From Beaufortia kweichowensis (lineage: Eukaryota > Chordata > Actinopteri > Cypriniformes > Gastromyzontidae), in contig CM032802.1 in the NCBI GenBank assembly GCA_019155185.1, forward strand, positions 6,486,501-6,550,500: 64,000 bases of DNA. The letters run 5' to 3'. Position 1 is the stretch's first letter. Every line of letters begins with the position of its first letter. Below, piece by piece: positions 31,501 to 45,803 of this stretch. Below the pieces are notes generated by a model, which searched no databases, was not told where the DNA came from, and saw only the letters and a program-made list of their open reading frames with translations. The translations under genes were made by a program, and so were the position numbers.

Positions 31501-34322
31501 GAGAGACACATAGAAGGTGATAATGAATGAAAAGAGGGTGGTATGGCAGCAACATAAGTAAAATGACAATAGGTTTATTTGAGAGCCGATTTGCTCTTGA
31601 GCTTCTCTTCTATTTGTTTCATTTAATTAGATTTACATTTAGACAAATGAGTGCAAACGGTGTGTCCATTCTGCATTATATAAATAATAAATATATTTAT
31701 ACAATAAAATACATTTTAATAATACATTTTAATAAATAAAATAATTATACAATTTTATAAATATGTAATTTACAAATCCACAGCAACTGGAAACTCAAAA
31801 GTTTTCATCAGTTTCACCTCAGCTGATCATTATTTATTACATTTTGTATGTTTATGTTTATAAAAAAAACAAGAGAGGTCTATGGGATGTGCTCATTTAG
31901 ACAGATAAGTAAACGTGTGCCTGTGGTCCAGTTATACCGTGCTGTTCTTCAGCTTGAAGTCATCTTCAATCTCATCAGCGCTATCATCATCAGACACCTC
32001 GCCCTCCTCAGCATCTGCAGAGAGGTACGGAGGAAGACGCTTCCCCTGCAGACACATAAAGCGACACACAGATCAATTCCTTCATAATTTAGATTAAATG
32101 TGTTTCTTTACAATGCATTTCAGATTTCAGAAAAATCATTATCACAGTAAAATGCAAACAATCATCCCAGTGAAATACAGAAGACAAGCTCATTGCCAAG
32201 CGCCAAGATTGTATTACACCGCTATTTCAAATATCGACAGCACTTTATATCCTGTGTGCATTGACACAGCAATTCAATATTGATACTAATAGCTGCTGGC
32301 CACAGCACAATCCAGTACGGTGTGGGGCCCTAAGGGCAATAACGTTACATCTCTGCAAAAAACACTTTAAAAGACATGTTATGCCAGCAGCTATGAGCCT
32401 GCAGCTCTTGATTTCCAACAAAATTCAACATCATTTAGAAATAGTTACAAGAAGACAAAACATACTCTAGTATTTAGTTGCACAAACTCAATTACTGTAT
32501 TTCTAAATATTTAGAAATATTGAGTATTTAAATACTCCAAATGCAACAAGCATTTACAAATGATTATTAATGTTTAGCCTCAATTTATGTCAATAACCTG
32601 ATCCTTCCATTCCTAATAAGAGCTCCGTCTTCTGACACTTTAATGTGACATCAGAGCATCTTTTGGAGAAGCAGCTAGTGACCTACAGCTCACAGCATTT
32701 CTTTGCCTGAGGATAAGCAACATCCCCTTAAGTGCATAAACACTTGACAGCACTAAGGCCTATTTAAGGGTCATTAAACCTAAAACTCCAAGCGCAGACC
32801 CTTTGCTACCTATCCGTTACTCTCACACACACAAACAAACACTTGTGTGATTGCCAGAGGGAAATAATAGAGGGACATGGTGAAGGTAAAATCAATACTG
32901 CTTGACCTAGAGGTTGTCCAGAAAGCCAAGATAAGCGCTGCTGTCATTGTGACATGATTCAAGCATGTGCGGAGATGCAGGTGAGTATGCGGGTGTGTAA
33001 TCAAAAGAGGCCGAAGGGCTTTGAGAAGTGTGCTTCAATCACGGGCGGTCCCTGCTGTGTTTGAGAGGCTGGCATCATTGTTTGCATAACCGGGAGGGTC
33101 CTGTAGAGCAGCAGGCTGGCAGTGCCATCTGTCTTGACCTGTTTTACTGATGCCAAAGCTTCTCGCTAATGCAGTGACGTCCGCATGTACTGCAGTGTCC
33201 CAGAGCAACACCAAACTCTCTTTTCTGTGACCACCTGCCACACGAATGTCAAACTATGTTAGCTCGCTGTATTACGTATTAAGTGTTTCTTTTGTTTCTT
33301 TTGTCCTTTCTGCCATGTTTTTTTTTTAAACTTTTGTCTTCTCTCTTAATTTTATTTAGAGGAACAGTTCAGAACAATATGACAATTGGTTAAACCCATT
33401 CCTTAAAAACCACTGAGTATTAGCACAACACTGAATGAAATGCTAAATAATGTGATATGCAGCATGTGATAATAACGCGTGAAGATTGTAAAATAAATTT
33501 GAAATATTTTAAAATATTTTTACCCCTCTGTCCGGGGAGAGGGCTCTGAGCTCGGTACCTGCCCGAACATAGAGCTCTTCCCCCAGAAAAGGGTAGATGG
33601 TGAGGAGACGGGGTGCTAAAAGACTGGAGAGAAACGAAGGGTAGGGCTGCTTGATTATTTATAGAGGTTCTCTCTGTGCTGGTTGGGCAGACAGTGAGAT
33701 TACTGAAGATGCACCGGCCGCGTTGATTATCTGCACATGCTCCTAGCAAATTTTGTTAATAAAACATCACATATCTACCAAAGAATCAAACAAATGATTC
33801 ACTACCCAAATCACTATGGCTTGTACGCAAATGATACTTTACATATCTAGCCAAAGAAACAAAAATAAGAGTAGAAAACCAGAAGGGAATACCTAGAAAA
33901 ATATATATATATATATACTGCAGAATCTTCCACAACTTTTATCTACTTTTATGACTTTCCAGGCCTAGAAAACCCATTTCCTAGTTTTCAATGACAATGG
34001 GAACCCTGAAAATAGTAAGCAAAAGCAGGAGGTTCAGGAGCAAAGTTAAACCTGTTGTTGCTTTAAATAAAGAGGATGGTGCCTTCAGTTCACGTTTTTA
34101 CCTTTATGAGTATCTTTCCCTTCAGGTTGTTCGGGCTGGGAAGCAGCTTTGGGTCTTTGTTCAGGGCCTCCCCCACATCCAGCTTGTCTCTGAAGATCTC
34201 TTTTAGATGCTCTGCTATCTTCTTCTGCTGCTGAATGCTACAATGATTTTCTATGGACAGAATCACTGGGAACCTGACACAGCAGGACAGAGAAAGAGAG
34301 CGAGAGAGAGAGCGAGAGAGAG

Positions 34323-34353
<31 letters not shown>

Positions 34354-37300
34354 TCATCACAAACAAGGGAACAACTAGACAAGTCGGCAGATACTCCCTG
34401 CCTTCAGATTCTCTTCTCAACATCTAGCTTTTGTTTGCATTTCTTTCATCTTCTGCCATGTGTTGTCTGTCGCTTCTGCTGTCTCACTATTACCTTTCTC
34501 ATAACTGTCTGATTCTTTGACTGTTGCTCTTGGTTTCTGTCTGTTCCCCATGCTGCTTGCTGTCATTGTCAATTCTCTTTACCTCATACATGATATGCAC
34601 ACTAAAAAAAAAAATCTAAATCAACTTTGGTCTCTCTTCTTGTTCTGAAATACAAACATTTCAGATTCCAAAAATTGCTTCAGATTTCCATAGCGTTTCA
34701 AAAAGTAAAAAGAAACAACACAAAAGATTACACACAAATCACTTTCTTATTTTTGTCCTGTTTCCAACAAAAATGTAAAGGAATAGTTTATCTAAACATG
34801 AAATTCTAAAATGTCAGCCCAAACCCATATGGTTCTTTTATACATGGTCTCCATTCAGTTTGACTGTATCAAAAAATTAAAAATCTATTGTATCTAAGAT
34901 ATCACATATTATTCTACTCAAAAGTAAATGCATGTCATTCTGAGGATTTTGACAAACATGAAGAATAAGAAACACATTGTGTTTTGCATGTTGTTAAGAT
35001 GGTCCTGTGGGTGGCTGTATGTTCTGCATACTAATAAAGGTGTTTTGCTTCCCAGAATTACAGAATTAAATGTGTTCAGACAGAAGCAATACCAGAATGT
35101 CACAAATGACTGGGAGAGCGAGGGAAACCCTTTGGGTACACTATGAGTGACATTCCCACTTTCACAGACACACACACATTCTGATAACAAGAATAAAAAA
35201 TAGGAAAAAGGGAAAAAAATATGTCAAACTGGGCTACAGTGACCGCAATGCAGTTTTAGCAGATGCCAGGCGAAATACTGAGCGTAATTTCCATGTGATG
35301 TGCATGTGCTAAAAGGCTCATTTACTTCATTATGGTGAGCCATTAGATGAAACAGGTGGCTGTCTAATGATAAAACACCATTAAGAAAATGGATAGGCAG
35401 CCTTCTGAAAGCTAGAGTTTACATGCTTAACTGCAGAAAGTTTTGTTAAATGATTACTGTACCACATGGTGAAATATAAAACAATTTTCCACAACAAATT
35501 ATACATAATTGTCATGTCACCTGCACCTCACTGGTTGCCTTAATACATCTGGTAATAATATGACGGAGGTGAAAATGCAAACACTGTTCATTTGAATTGT
35601 TTTTGAGATAACAGTACTCTATTGAACGTTAAAACAGCCAGCGGTATACCTGAGATAATGAACAGCCCTGTGATGATGACTAATGAAACATGGAATAATC
35701 ATTTAACGGATGCTCTAAAATCATTTTTGGTTTCATTTAGTTTATGGATGTTTGGAATGGAATACCTGCATACTTTTAGCATACAAGTGCATTTTATTTA
35801 CTGCATTTTAGTAAAGCCAAAGTCATGGGTCTGAATCTAAGAGAATGCAAATACTAATAATTTGTAAAAAAATAAATAATAAAATGTAAAGCCTAAATCC
35901 ACAGCATATCGTTTTGGATAAAAGTCTGCCAAACACATACATGCAAATGTATTTTATATTTGTATACACTGCATATTTACACAAACAAAATTATGATTGA
36001 ATCTCCCACATTCATAAACTAATGATTGATCAGACTTGACTACAAAAGAAGGAAAATTTTGCTGTACGCACTCATTGTTTATGAAGGCGTATTTGTTGAT
36101 GGCCTCAATAACAGATTTAAAGGGGATCTTGGAGGTGAGAGTGTATCCATGCTGGACCATTGGCTCCCCATCTGGACCATCCCAACAATCCACTGCACAA
36201 CATACACAGAGAGCACAATAACATGTAAACATGTACATAAGCATTAATTCAAAGAGAAAACACAAGATAAACATCTGACACTGGTTAGGGCACATGTTGT
36301 AATTGTAAACAGCATTGAATGTAAATTTAATTATGTTGTATCCAAGTCTCGTCTTACCCTCCACACATCGGCAGCCGGCCTGCAGCACCCATGCATACAT
36401 GTCTGTCTTGGAGTGGGACAGCAACTGGTCTCCAGTCAGGTAGGTGTTGTGGGAAGAAGCTATGTAATAGTTACACAGAGGCTGATCCATGTCCTGATTT
36501 ACCTCATTGTGTTGAGGGTTGAACACATCACAGGTAGGACTGCGCATGTAATTGGTGAACCCTAGATGGTCGGAACAGACAGAGAAAAATTTGAAACAAG
36601 GCAAAAACCCAAAAATTCAAGCACAATAGGTTTTTCAAATTGCGCAAATCAGTAAATGCTATGATGAATGAGGCACACTCAGAAACCATCGCTAGTCACA
36701 GTCTCAAACAATCAGCTCTGCAAAGTAAATATGGTAACAGCACATAAAGCCATAAAACAGATGATTGCAAAATTGCTCAACTTTTTCAGACAGCAAGAGC
36801 ACTTTGTACTTTTGGTCTGATAGCAGCAAATTCTCAATGAATTGGTTTCAGCGACACAACAGTCCAAATCTCTCACTCTCTCATGGACGTGAGTGACGCT
36901 ATTTATCAAAACGCTATTTATACTACATAAGCAGGAAGACAGACAGCGTCATGGATGGATGGATGGATGGATGGATGAGCAGACGGACAGACGAATATAT
37001 GTATAGATGGACAGAGAGATAGACAGACAGACAGAGAGATAAATGGATGTACAGAAACACGATTCTTTCTCACAGTAACATTTGTCTACAGGTTTGTTAA
37101 AGGGTGACACACAGTAGGCAGGGTCAATCAGTTCCATCAGCTTTACTTTAGTAGAAAGTCAAGCTTGAACTGAGTGTCTTATTTAGCTTAAGGGAAGAGA
37201 AAGTGGCCTGTGTTTCTCTGTCAGTGGACAGTGCTCATGCTCATCCAATCAATAAAACCTCTAAAAAGAGCAGATGGAATTGTGTGACTCACAAACACAC

Positions 37301-40300
37301 ACACACACTTCCACAGAATCTTAAAAAAACCCACACAGAACAGCTTGTTCTGCTGTCGAACTACCTGCTCCTGTTTATGTAAATGTTAAACAATAATCAA
37401 AACAATGCATCAACATGCTTTTAACACAATTTTGTATCTCTTTATATTTTTGTCACTTTGAAATTACATTTTTAAAAAGTTGCATTTATGGTAATATAAT
37501 ATGTTTCTTTAATAAGTTTTTAATATAGACATATTTAAGATTAGTTTAGTGGGCCTAAAAAGAATTTCAACATTGAGAGAAAAGCTAAAAAAATAAGAAA
37601 GAGTTCATACAGTTCCACATACAGTTCATACTGTACCTTCAATTCCAAGAACTTCCTTTTGCTTGTTCTCCTCCGAGACTTCAAACTTATTGATTATGTC
37701 CAGACAGTTCTCAAGGGTCACATTGGACATCTGTGAAAAGGCAAGAAAGGAATGAAAAGAGCGAGTCAGCCCGAAAAATCGGGTTTCCAGATAGGATCCA
37801 TAACATGTCAATCATCTGGTTTCTAAGGGTCACCTCCTCTTAAACTAAGATCACAAAAACCCTCCAACTGCCATTCTGTCACTAAATGACTGCATCCTCT
37901 ATTTTGTCTGCACCCTTTCCCTCCCTTCACATCTTCCCCCAGGGTTTCACGGTCCGTGCGTGGGCAGACAGAGAGGAAGCAGGGGCACAGCGAGGCTTTC
38001 TTAGCATCACACTGGGGTTGTTCATAACCCCAGCTGGAAGGCCATTATAATGCTTGATAGAAAGGCAAAGCCTTTTACTGTCTAATTTCTAAAGAATGCC
38101 CATGAGCTCAGGCACATATTGAGATAGAATAGGCAAAGAAAGCTGATGAAAAAGAGGCTTAAATAGAAATGCAGAAAACACTACTGCATATGTCAGGTGA
38201 ACTGAACAAAATATAGCAAAAAATGAATTTGTAATTAGACTTTTTAAACATAATGCAATAAATTATAACAAAGGACCTTTACTATTTTGTAAAGTACAAT
38301 ATTGAGATTTCTAAATATTTTCTATGTATTTAGCTCTTTATGATTTAATCTTTATTCTGTACTTTGTTTAAAATCCTAATGTATTTCCTAATTAGGATCT
38401 CCTGCATATCTGAACATAGCAGTACATATAGGATTAGAAAGTTCTAAATGTATTAAAAATGCAGTACTTCTGACCTTTTGCTCCACGCGTAAAAAGTTGC
38501 CAAGTTCCTCTGCGGTCAGGTGATCTTTCTTCTCACTAAAGCACATGAGCAGAAGGAAGAGGTCTCGCCTTAATGACATCATCTTATAAAAGACGGTGAA
38601 CTCCTCAAACGTCAGTGTGCCCTGTTGGTCATCAGTGTCCGCCTCCTGTCCAAACACACAGAAAGACATCAAATTATGGGGTTTAATGTTAACTGCTATG
38701 AATAATAATAATTATGTGTCATATAATATAGCTCATATAATATAATATCTAAAAGATATAAAAAGGTTACTGCAAGTAAACTTCCCTTAAATTGCAAAGC
38801 TAATAATGTTATTTTTAAAAATGAATTATTAATTTTGTAATACTATTAATACTATTATTAGTATTAAATTAAGAAAAAGTATTTTTACAAGACGACTCTG
38901 TATGTTAAAACTTGTTAAATTAAACTTGTTAAAACCTCTTGCTTATGACAACTGACAGAAAAACTCTCTAAATAGCCATATTTGTAATAGTTGTATTATT
39001 ACTCCTTTGCTTTCAAAATATCTTTCTTTCACTCTCGCTGTCAAAGAAAATACTATTGCTCAGTTTTAGCTCAAACTGAATTTCTTTGTTTCACAAAAAA
39101 AGCATTAACTGCAGTGAAAAGGAATAATAATGCCTTAAGACACACTAATCATAAGTTGATAACACATAATAGTCTTACACAAAGCTTTACTGAACAAATA
39201 GTACAAAGAAAACAAGGAGAAACTTAAAATAACAACTTGTACCTTGTCTAGAGTGAACAGTCCTGGCCCGATTAAATCACATATTCTTATGAGGCAGTAG
39301 AAATACTAAAAGAATTTGTAATGCAGCTACTTCAAAGCCGCAACAGTCATATCAAAGTACAGTAAAAGACACTAAAAAACACATCAGGTACCATTTATTT
39401 TAAGAGTTTCTTGCTCCCCTCATACCTGGAACATTTGTTTAACTTTTCGTCGAGGCAAGTTGACATTCATTTTGTGTAAAAGCTGGTAGATCTCCTCGAT
39501 GTTCAGAAGACCATCTCCATTCTTATCAGCCTCCTCAAAGGTCTGTTTCATCCACTTACAGGGAGGTTAAGAAAAACACTAAAGAAACAAGCAATGACAC
39601 TGCAAAACAAAGTTACATTTTTATATCTTAGGTTAAATCATGAATGTATAATGGAAAGTGTATATTTTAAGTGCAGTGATTTTAGTTTTTTATTAGATCT
39701 TACCACCCTGCTTTTTTGTTTTATTATTTATATTTTAAATAAAAGATTTTTATTTCAAAATAAGCTCCATTTAAATTAATAAAATGTAAAACAATTATAA
39801 TAAATATTATAAAGACTTTCAAACTGAATCTGGACTGACTTTTGTATGTCAGCAGAATAAAACAGTAAATTTATGGGGCAAATATTAGAGAAAACTTTAC
39901 TAGTAGGCAGTAAAAATTTAAAATGAGCCTTAAGGGAACTATCAAACATCAAGACTACAATGGCTTTGTCCCAGCCATTATTAAAATAAATTATATGCCT
40001 TTTCCCAACATAAGGATTGGGATTGTGCAATTGATCTGTTAAGCACTGATCTGCGGTGTGACATGAATTTTTAAAAGTACAAATATTTCATGAAGCCTCG
40101 TGAAAGCTTCATGCATAATACAACATTTAGCAAAATTATGTTTAAAACGGTTTTAGATGGAGCATTTTACACAGCAGTACATGTCAGATACACTATCAAA
40201 GGATTTTCATGAAAGCGGATAACAAAATGAAGATATGCAACATGTGACCAACCAATTCAGTTTCCCAGGAACAGTAATTTTATAATCGATATCACATTTC

Positions 40301-43300
40301 TGTGCATCATTATCTCTCTCTTATCTTATAGCTGTAACATTATTAGCACTAATGCACAACTGAGAGATTCCCACAGCTGCCGTGCACCCAGTACTACCAT
40401 GCTGATGTGTTTTCATTGCTTCTGCATGCAAACATGGCCATCTTGACAGCTGAAATCAACCAAGCTTTGTTTAAATGTGTCAGCCCATCTGTCGAGTGGA
40501 TTTCAGCAGCACTGTTGGTCTCATAAAGTGAACAGGCACTGAATTATGAGATCTTTAAAACACAGAACTCAATTTACAAAAACACTAAAACACTTGCTGC
40601 TCTTTTTCTCATTTACTCATTTACTAACCACCTGAAATCCAGTTTAACCAAACACAAACACATTACACACATATGAAAACTGGGTTTATTATATAACGTG
40701 TGTTCCAGTATATACAAACTTTAGCACTGTTCAAATGCAGTAATTAGTCTTCAGCTTTTATTGCCTGTAGAAAACAGATGGTACAACAACCTTTGAAAAG
40801 AAATGTTTGTTTACATCATCTATTGATAATGGAAGCAGTAATTTATCATATGATGGAGAAGAGCAGAAGAACTGGGAATAAATCCCAGAATCCCCGTGAA
40901 GACAAGTGTATTTTTAGCATTTTAATGAGCCAATTCAGGTACATGTGGGTTCTTAGAAAGATATGAAAGATATGTTTTACATGTTGTACAGTGTGTGTTG
41001 TAAAGGTTATCAGTGGTGAAACATCAGCTGTCAGGAAAAAGATAATCTATACAGAGAAAAGATGTATGTTTTTTATGAAGTAGACAGTTGGCAGAGGAAC
41101 TGTCGTGAATGTGAATACAGGAATAAAAGTGACCGTGAGTTTCTGTTGTTGAAAGGAAAAGAGCGATAGGCTACTTGGAAAGGTCAGCACGCAAGGGACA
41201 GACTTTGAAAGTCATCCAAAAGCAGAGGTCGATTCAGGTAAGCACGATGCGATTAGAGCTGATCAGAGGGGTTTAACATTTAACCAGAGCTGTGTGAGGT
41301 AAAATATCCATTTTAAATGACGTGTCATTTAATACTAATCCACTTGCTTTGATCTATAAAAGCGTGTCTTTGATAGAGTACTTGGTTAAATTTATATGCC
41401 TCTGTGCAAGCATGTCTGATAAAAAGCTTTTGCTGAGAAAGTCCTGCAATTATTTAGCTGTTTTGGCATACAATAGTCTGTCTTTTTTGTTTTAAGTTAA
41501 AAAAAAGCGTGAAACTGACCCCACAAGTGAACTGATCTGATTTAGTACATGACTAATTTAGAACTAAATAATTAATTCAAATGTTTGTATTCAGATTCAG
41601 TCAGAAAACACTATATATATATGAAGTTCAGATTAGTATATTTACAAATACAAATTTACTAAAAATATAAAAAAAGGAACTGCAGATTCAGTAGTAATAC
41701 TACTGAATAGTAATGCTGACTGTTCATATGTACATGAAATAGGTCACAGTCAATATGTAGTCTAGTGAAATTTCCAGCGGCCATACGCTGTGCATCTACT
41801 GTTATGGCAGATAATAATGACTGTCCCCTGATGACTCACGACTCTTTATGAGAGTAACAGACAGAAGCATACGGGAGGAAGAGCAGCTCTGTGGTTTTAT
41901 CTCCTCCTCCTCTAAGGCTGTTTCTTTCATATGAGGCTGTGCTTTTGTAAGAACTCCCTGCAGAGCAAGACTCTCTAAAGCACTGAACTACTCACAACCT
42001 TAAATACTGAGTCAAGGAGCTCTCCCTTCTCTTTCTTTGTGTTTCTCTCTTTGTAAGTCTAAATCAATCAGTCAAAATCAATCACAAATCTTTTCTTTCC
42101 TCTGCCCCTCCATCCATTAATGTTTTCATCCACCCACTCAGCCATCCACCCATTCAGTAAAGGAACAACCCACCCAAAAGGCAAATTCTCTCATCATTTG
42201 CTCAACCACCCAAACATGTATAACAATGTGACAAAAAACATACAGTGCCAATTGGCTGTTAAGCTCCAAAAAGAACCTTTTGATTATTCGCAGTAAAGGA
42301 TATTGGTCATGGGTGCGCTGTCTCTTGGCTAGCGAGTCTTCATCGCTAATACCGGCCATCAGATACCGAAGTCCCGTTACCCACGTTCGTGCTTCCTCTG
42401 CGTTCGACGTGACCAAGTCCAGAGACTCCATGTGGTTGCCGTGGTAAATGGTGAAACAACAGCTCGGATCAAAGTTCCCCTCCGCATGCCGATGGAAGAT
42501 GTCAGACTGACGACCTTCCGTGACCTTGTAAAGCGAGTCGATGGTGACTGGGGAGAGAGAAAAGAGAAAATTATCCTCGAACCCCATGAGCTACGAATGA
42601 CCAAGATGCAGCGATGCATTTATCAGTAAAAGGGCCTGCCAGCGGTTTTCTGACCTGCATTACTTTAGTACAATAAAAGGCTTGCTTGGCTAAACTTCAC
42701 TGGTTAAAGTAAAATTAACAGAAGGTGAAGTGGAAATGTGTTAATGACACACTGAACAAGATTCTTTGTATTCTATTCAAAGAGAGAAAATCTAACAGTA
42801 ATCACCCACTCCATCCCATCTTGTGTTTCACAGAAGAGTCATATACAGGTTTTAAACCATAAGAGGGTAAATACATGATGACAATTTTTACTTTTGGGTA
42901 ACCTATCCCCTAAAAACAGCACCTTTGTGGAGAAAGACCATGAACTATCACTTCATGGAAAATATACTTCCTGTTATGATAATCTTATCCAGCATGTGCT
43001 CTGAGTTGCCTGAGCCTCTGATCCTTTAACCTGACAATGAGCTGGGCACAATCTGCCTTTTTTTAATTATGGACAAATGGACTAACAAAGAGTCTTATCT
43101 TATGAGTGCAGTTCACAAACATGACAGCAGCCAAAGAGAGCGATGGGAGTGCAGGAGAGATTGTAGAACAAAAGCACTTTACAAGTTTTTATTAACAGCA
43201 TACTGTGTAATAATCCACCCATCTGGGCCGGGTCAGTTCAGCTTAGAAAGCTTGTGGAGCAAGTGAATATGCAGAGAAGCAAACAGGATTTATTTCAAGC

Positions 43301-43466
43301 ATGCTATCCGAACACTTAACCAGAGAGAAAATGAGCATTTATGTGGAATTCACTTGAACCCAAACACAGATGTTGAGAGAGCGATGTGTTTCGGGAAGCC
43401 CCCGGTCTGTGATTCATACACAGTTCTTATGTAAGAGACCAGCGCATAGACACTCGACTTGTCAAA

Positions 43467-43505
<39 letters not shown>

Positions 43506-45761
43506 AGGAGGAAGGGATCAACTAATCTTAAGAAAATGTACTTTGAAAATATCACAAGAATGATTTGAAGATTATGATTTGCCTACCCCCATTAGTTAGC
43601 AAACTCTTCTCCTATGGTATCATACTGTTTTTGGTTTTAACTGGAGGATGTTTTAAAAGAATCTTCAAAAAACAAATTGCATGCTTTTGTTAACTTATGA
43701 TATAAGTGAATGCATATGACTTACTCTTGGCTTTCTCGCTCTTGCGAGATGGTCTCCAGCGGATACATGACCGGTGTTCATCCAGATAGAAGAGGCGAAC
43801 CAGCCCTTTAGAACCAGTCTTGAGCTTCACCATCTGAGTCCCAGACTGCATCACACTCATGCATCGCTCCACTGCATAAAACACAACACACATATACCTT
43901 CAATGAGTATGTTAATGAGCAGCTGAACAGTCAGGTGAAAATGCACAATCACATAAAAATGGATTCTGGCACTAAAAATATTCAGCAGTATGCTGATTTG
44001 ACAGCTATAAATTGGCTGAGAAAACTGCTACTGGTATTTTTAGATTGTGTGACGATGGGTGTCATTTTAATTGTGACACACGTAGGGCAAATATGGAGAG
44101 TTCTGAATAGACAGACTGACAAAATGAAAAAACAGATGACGGGGGGTGCAATTCACAACCAGGCTGAAGAAAACACAACAGTAACAAAGACTGTATATAA
44201 GGTTCGAGAATCCCTCTGCAGACTGAGAGAAGTCTACCAGGAGCTCCACTGATGCAACACAGCAGAGGTTGTCTGCAACCCTGCTCACCTTGACTGAGTG
44301 AGATGGCAACTCCCTGTTCTTCAGGGCCTCTGAGAGCAATCATTACATCAACAAACTGATGTGAAGCACTCCAAATAAAACTTTAGAAATAAAGAAGAAA
44401 TGGAGATACATTTTTACTTGTTGCTTTTTCTTCATAAAAATCTTTTACATTGACACTTGTGTTCTTCTCCACCAACACTCTCAGAATCTACTTTATATTA
44501 TCGTTCTGTATATGTTTGACACCAAGGCGTTGAATAGTCAAAGTCATGCAGAAAAACTTGCAGAATCAAAGCTTGTGGGGAGGAATACTGGGAAGGATAT
44601 GGATCAACTGGAGCAGGATTTGCCATAATGGACAGGACAATTACAAAGGATTTACAACTAATCTCACTCAGAGAGACAGATGTCAACACACATATGCGCA
44701 CACGCATACACACACACACACACACACATCTACCAGACAGATGATTAGTTAAGCATAATGGATGCAGGCTCAGACATCCCGTGCCAATTCCACTCTCACC
44801 ATCTGTAATGATGAAGTGGAATTAACAGTCCTGAAATTAATTGAAGGATCAAAAGGCGAAAAAAGGAATCTAGTCTGAGACAGAAATAAAATGAAACTCA
44901 TTATGCTTCAATTCACCGATAAGTACTTACTATTGTGAATTCATGTTAGCGACCTGTTGCCTTTTGACACTATCTGACCCAGAGTATAAAAGCCATACAT
45001 GTAAAGAACATGTTGTACTTTCACTCAGATCAGTGAAGATCCAGAAATAATACTCTCTGCACCCATATACCTTCTTCTCTTACCACTGACTCATCTATTC
45101 ATCCAAAATGAGAAAGGAAGCATCCTCTTTCTCTCCAGATCAAACCTCTGGCCCACTTTCACTATCAGCACTTCACAGATTGGGAAACAATCAACAATCC
45201 AATTAGATTTGACATGACCATGAAAGACAATACTTTCTATTCCCCACTTTGAAACACTAACACCCTCTTCTTTTCTCCTCTCTTGCCCTCTCAGCACTGA
45301 GCTTCAGTATGGGTTTGCACACAGATTATTTATTGTTTGTGGTGTGAAACAATAACGATTTGTTTAGACTGACAAAACTAATTATTTATACTATTGCTTA
45401 AATTAGAGATTGGGACACATGTAATTTTTTAACAGGCTGCTTGTTGTTATAAAAGAGTCAGGTCAAAAGCCCAAGCACATTAAGATACTGTCTAATAGAA
45501 TAACATGCACTCTTGTTTTATTATGTGTCTGGCCTACTTTAACGTCCAATTATATCTTTAATACATTTTAATCCATCTAATGTTTTGTTGTAGCTCTTTT
45601 TTTCCTACCACTAAATCCTTGTCTCATAGACCAAAGTAACAACAGAAAAACTTTGTAAGAAAAGTGCCAAACATCATCCAGCAAAAGTAGAGAGATATAC
45701 ATTTACACATGTAATATCTCTACAACCACAAAACCTTTCTCATACTCTCTCATTCTCTCTG

Positions 45762-45803
<42 letters not shown>

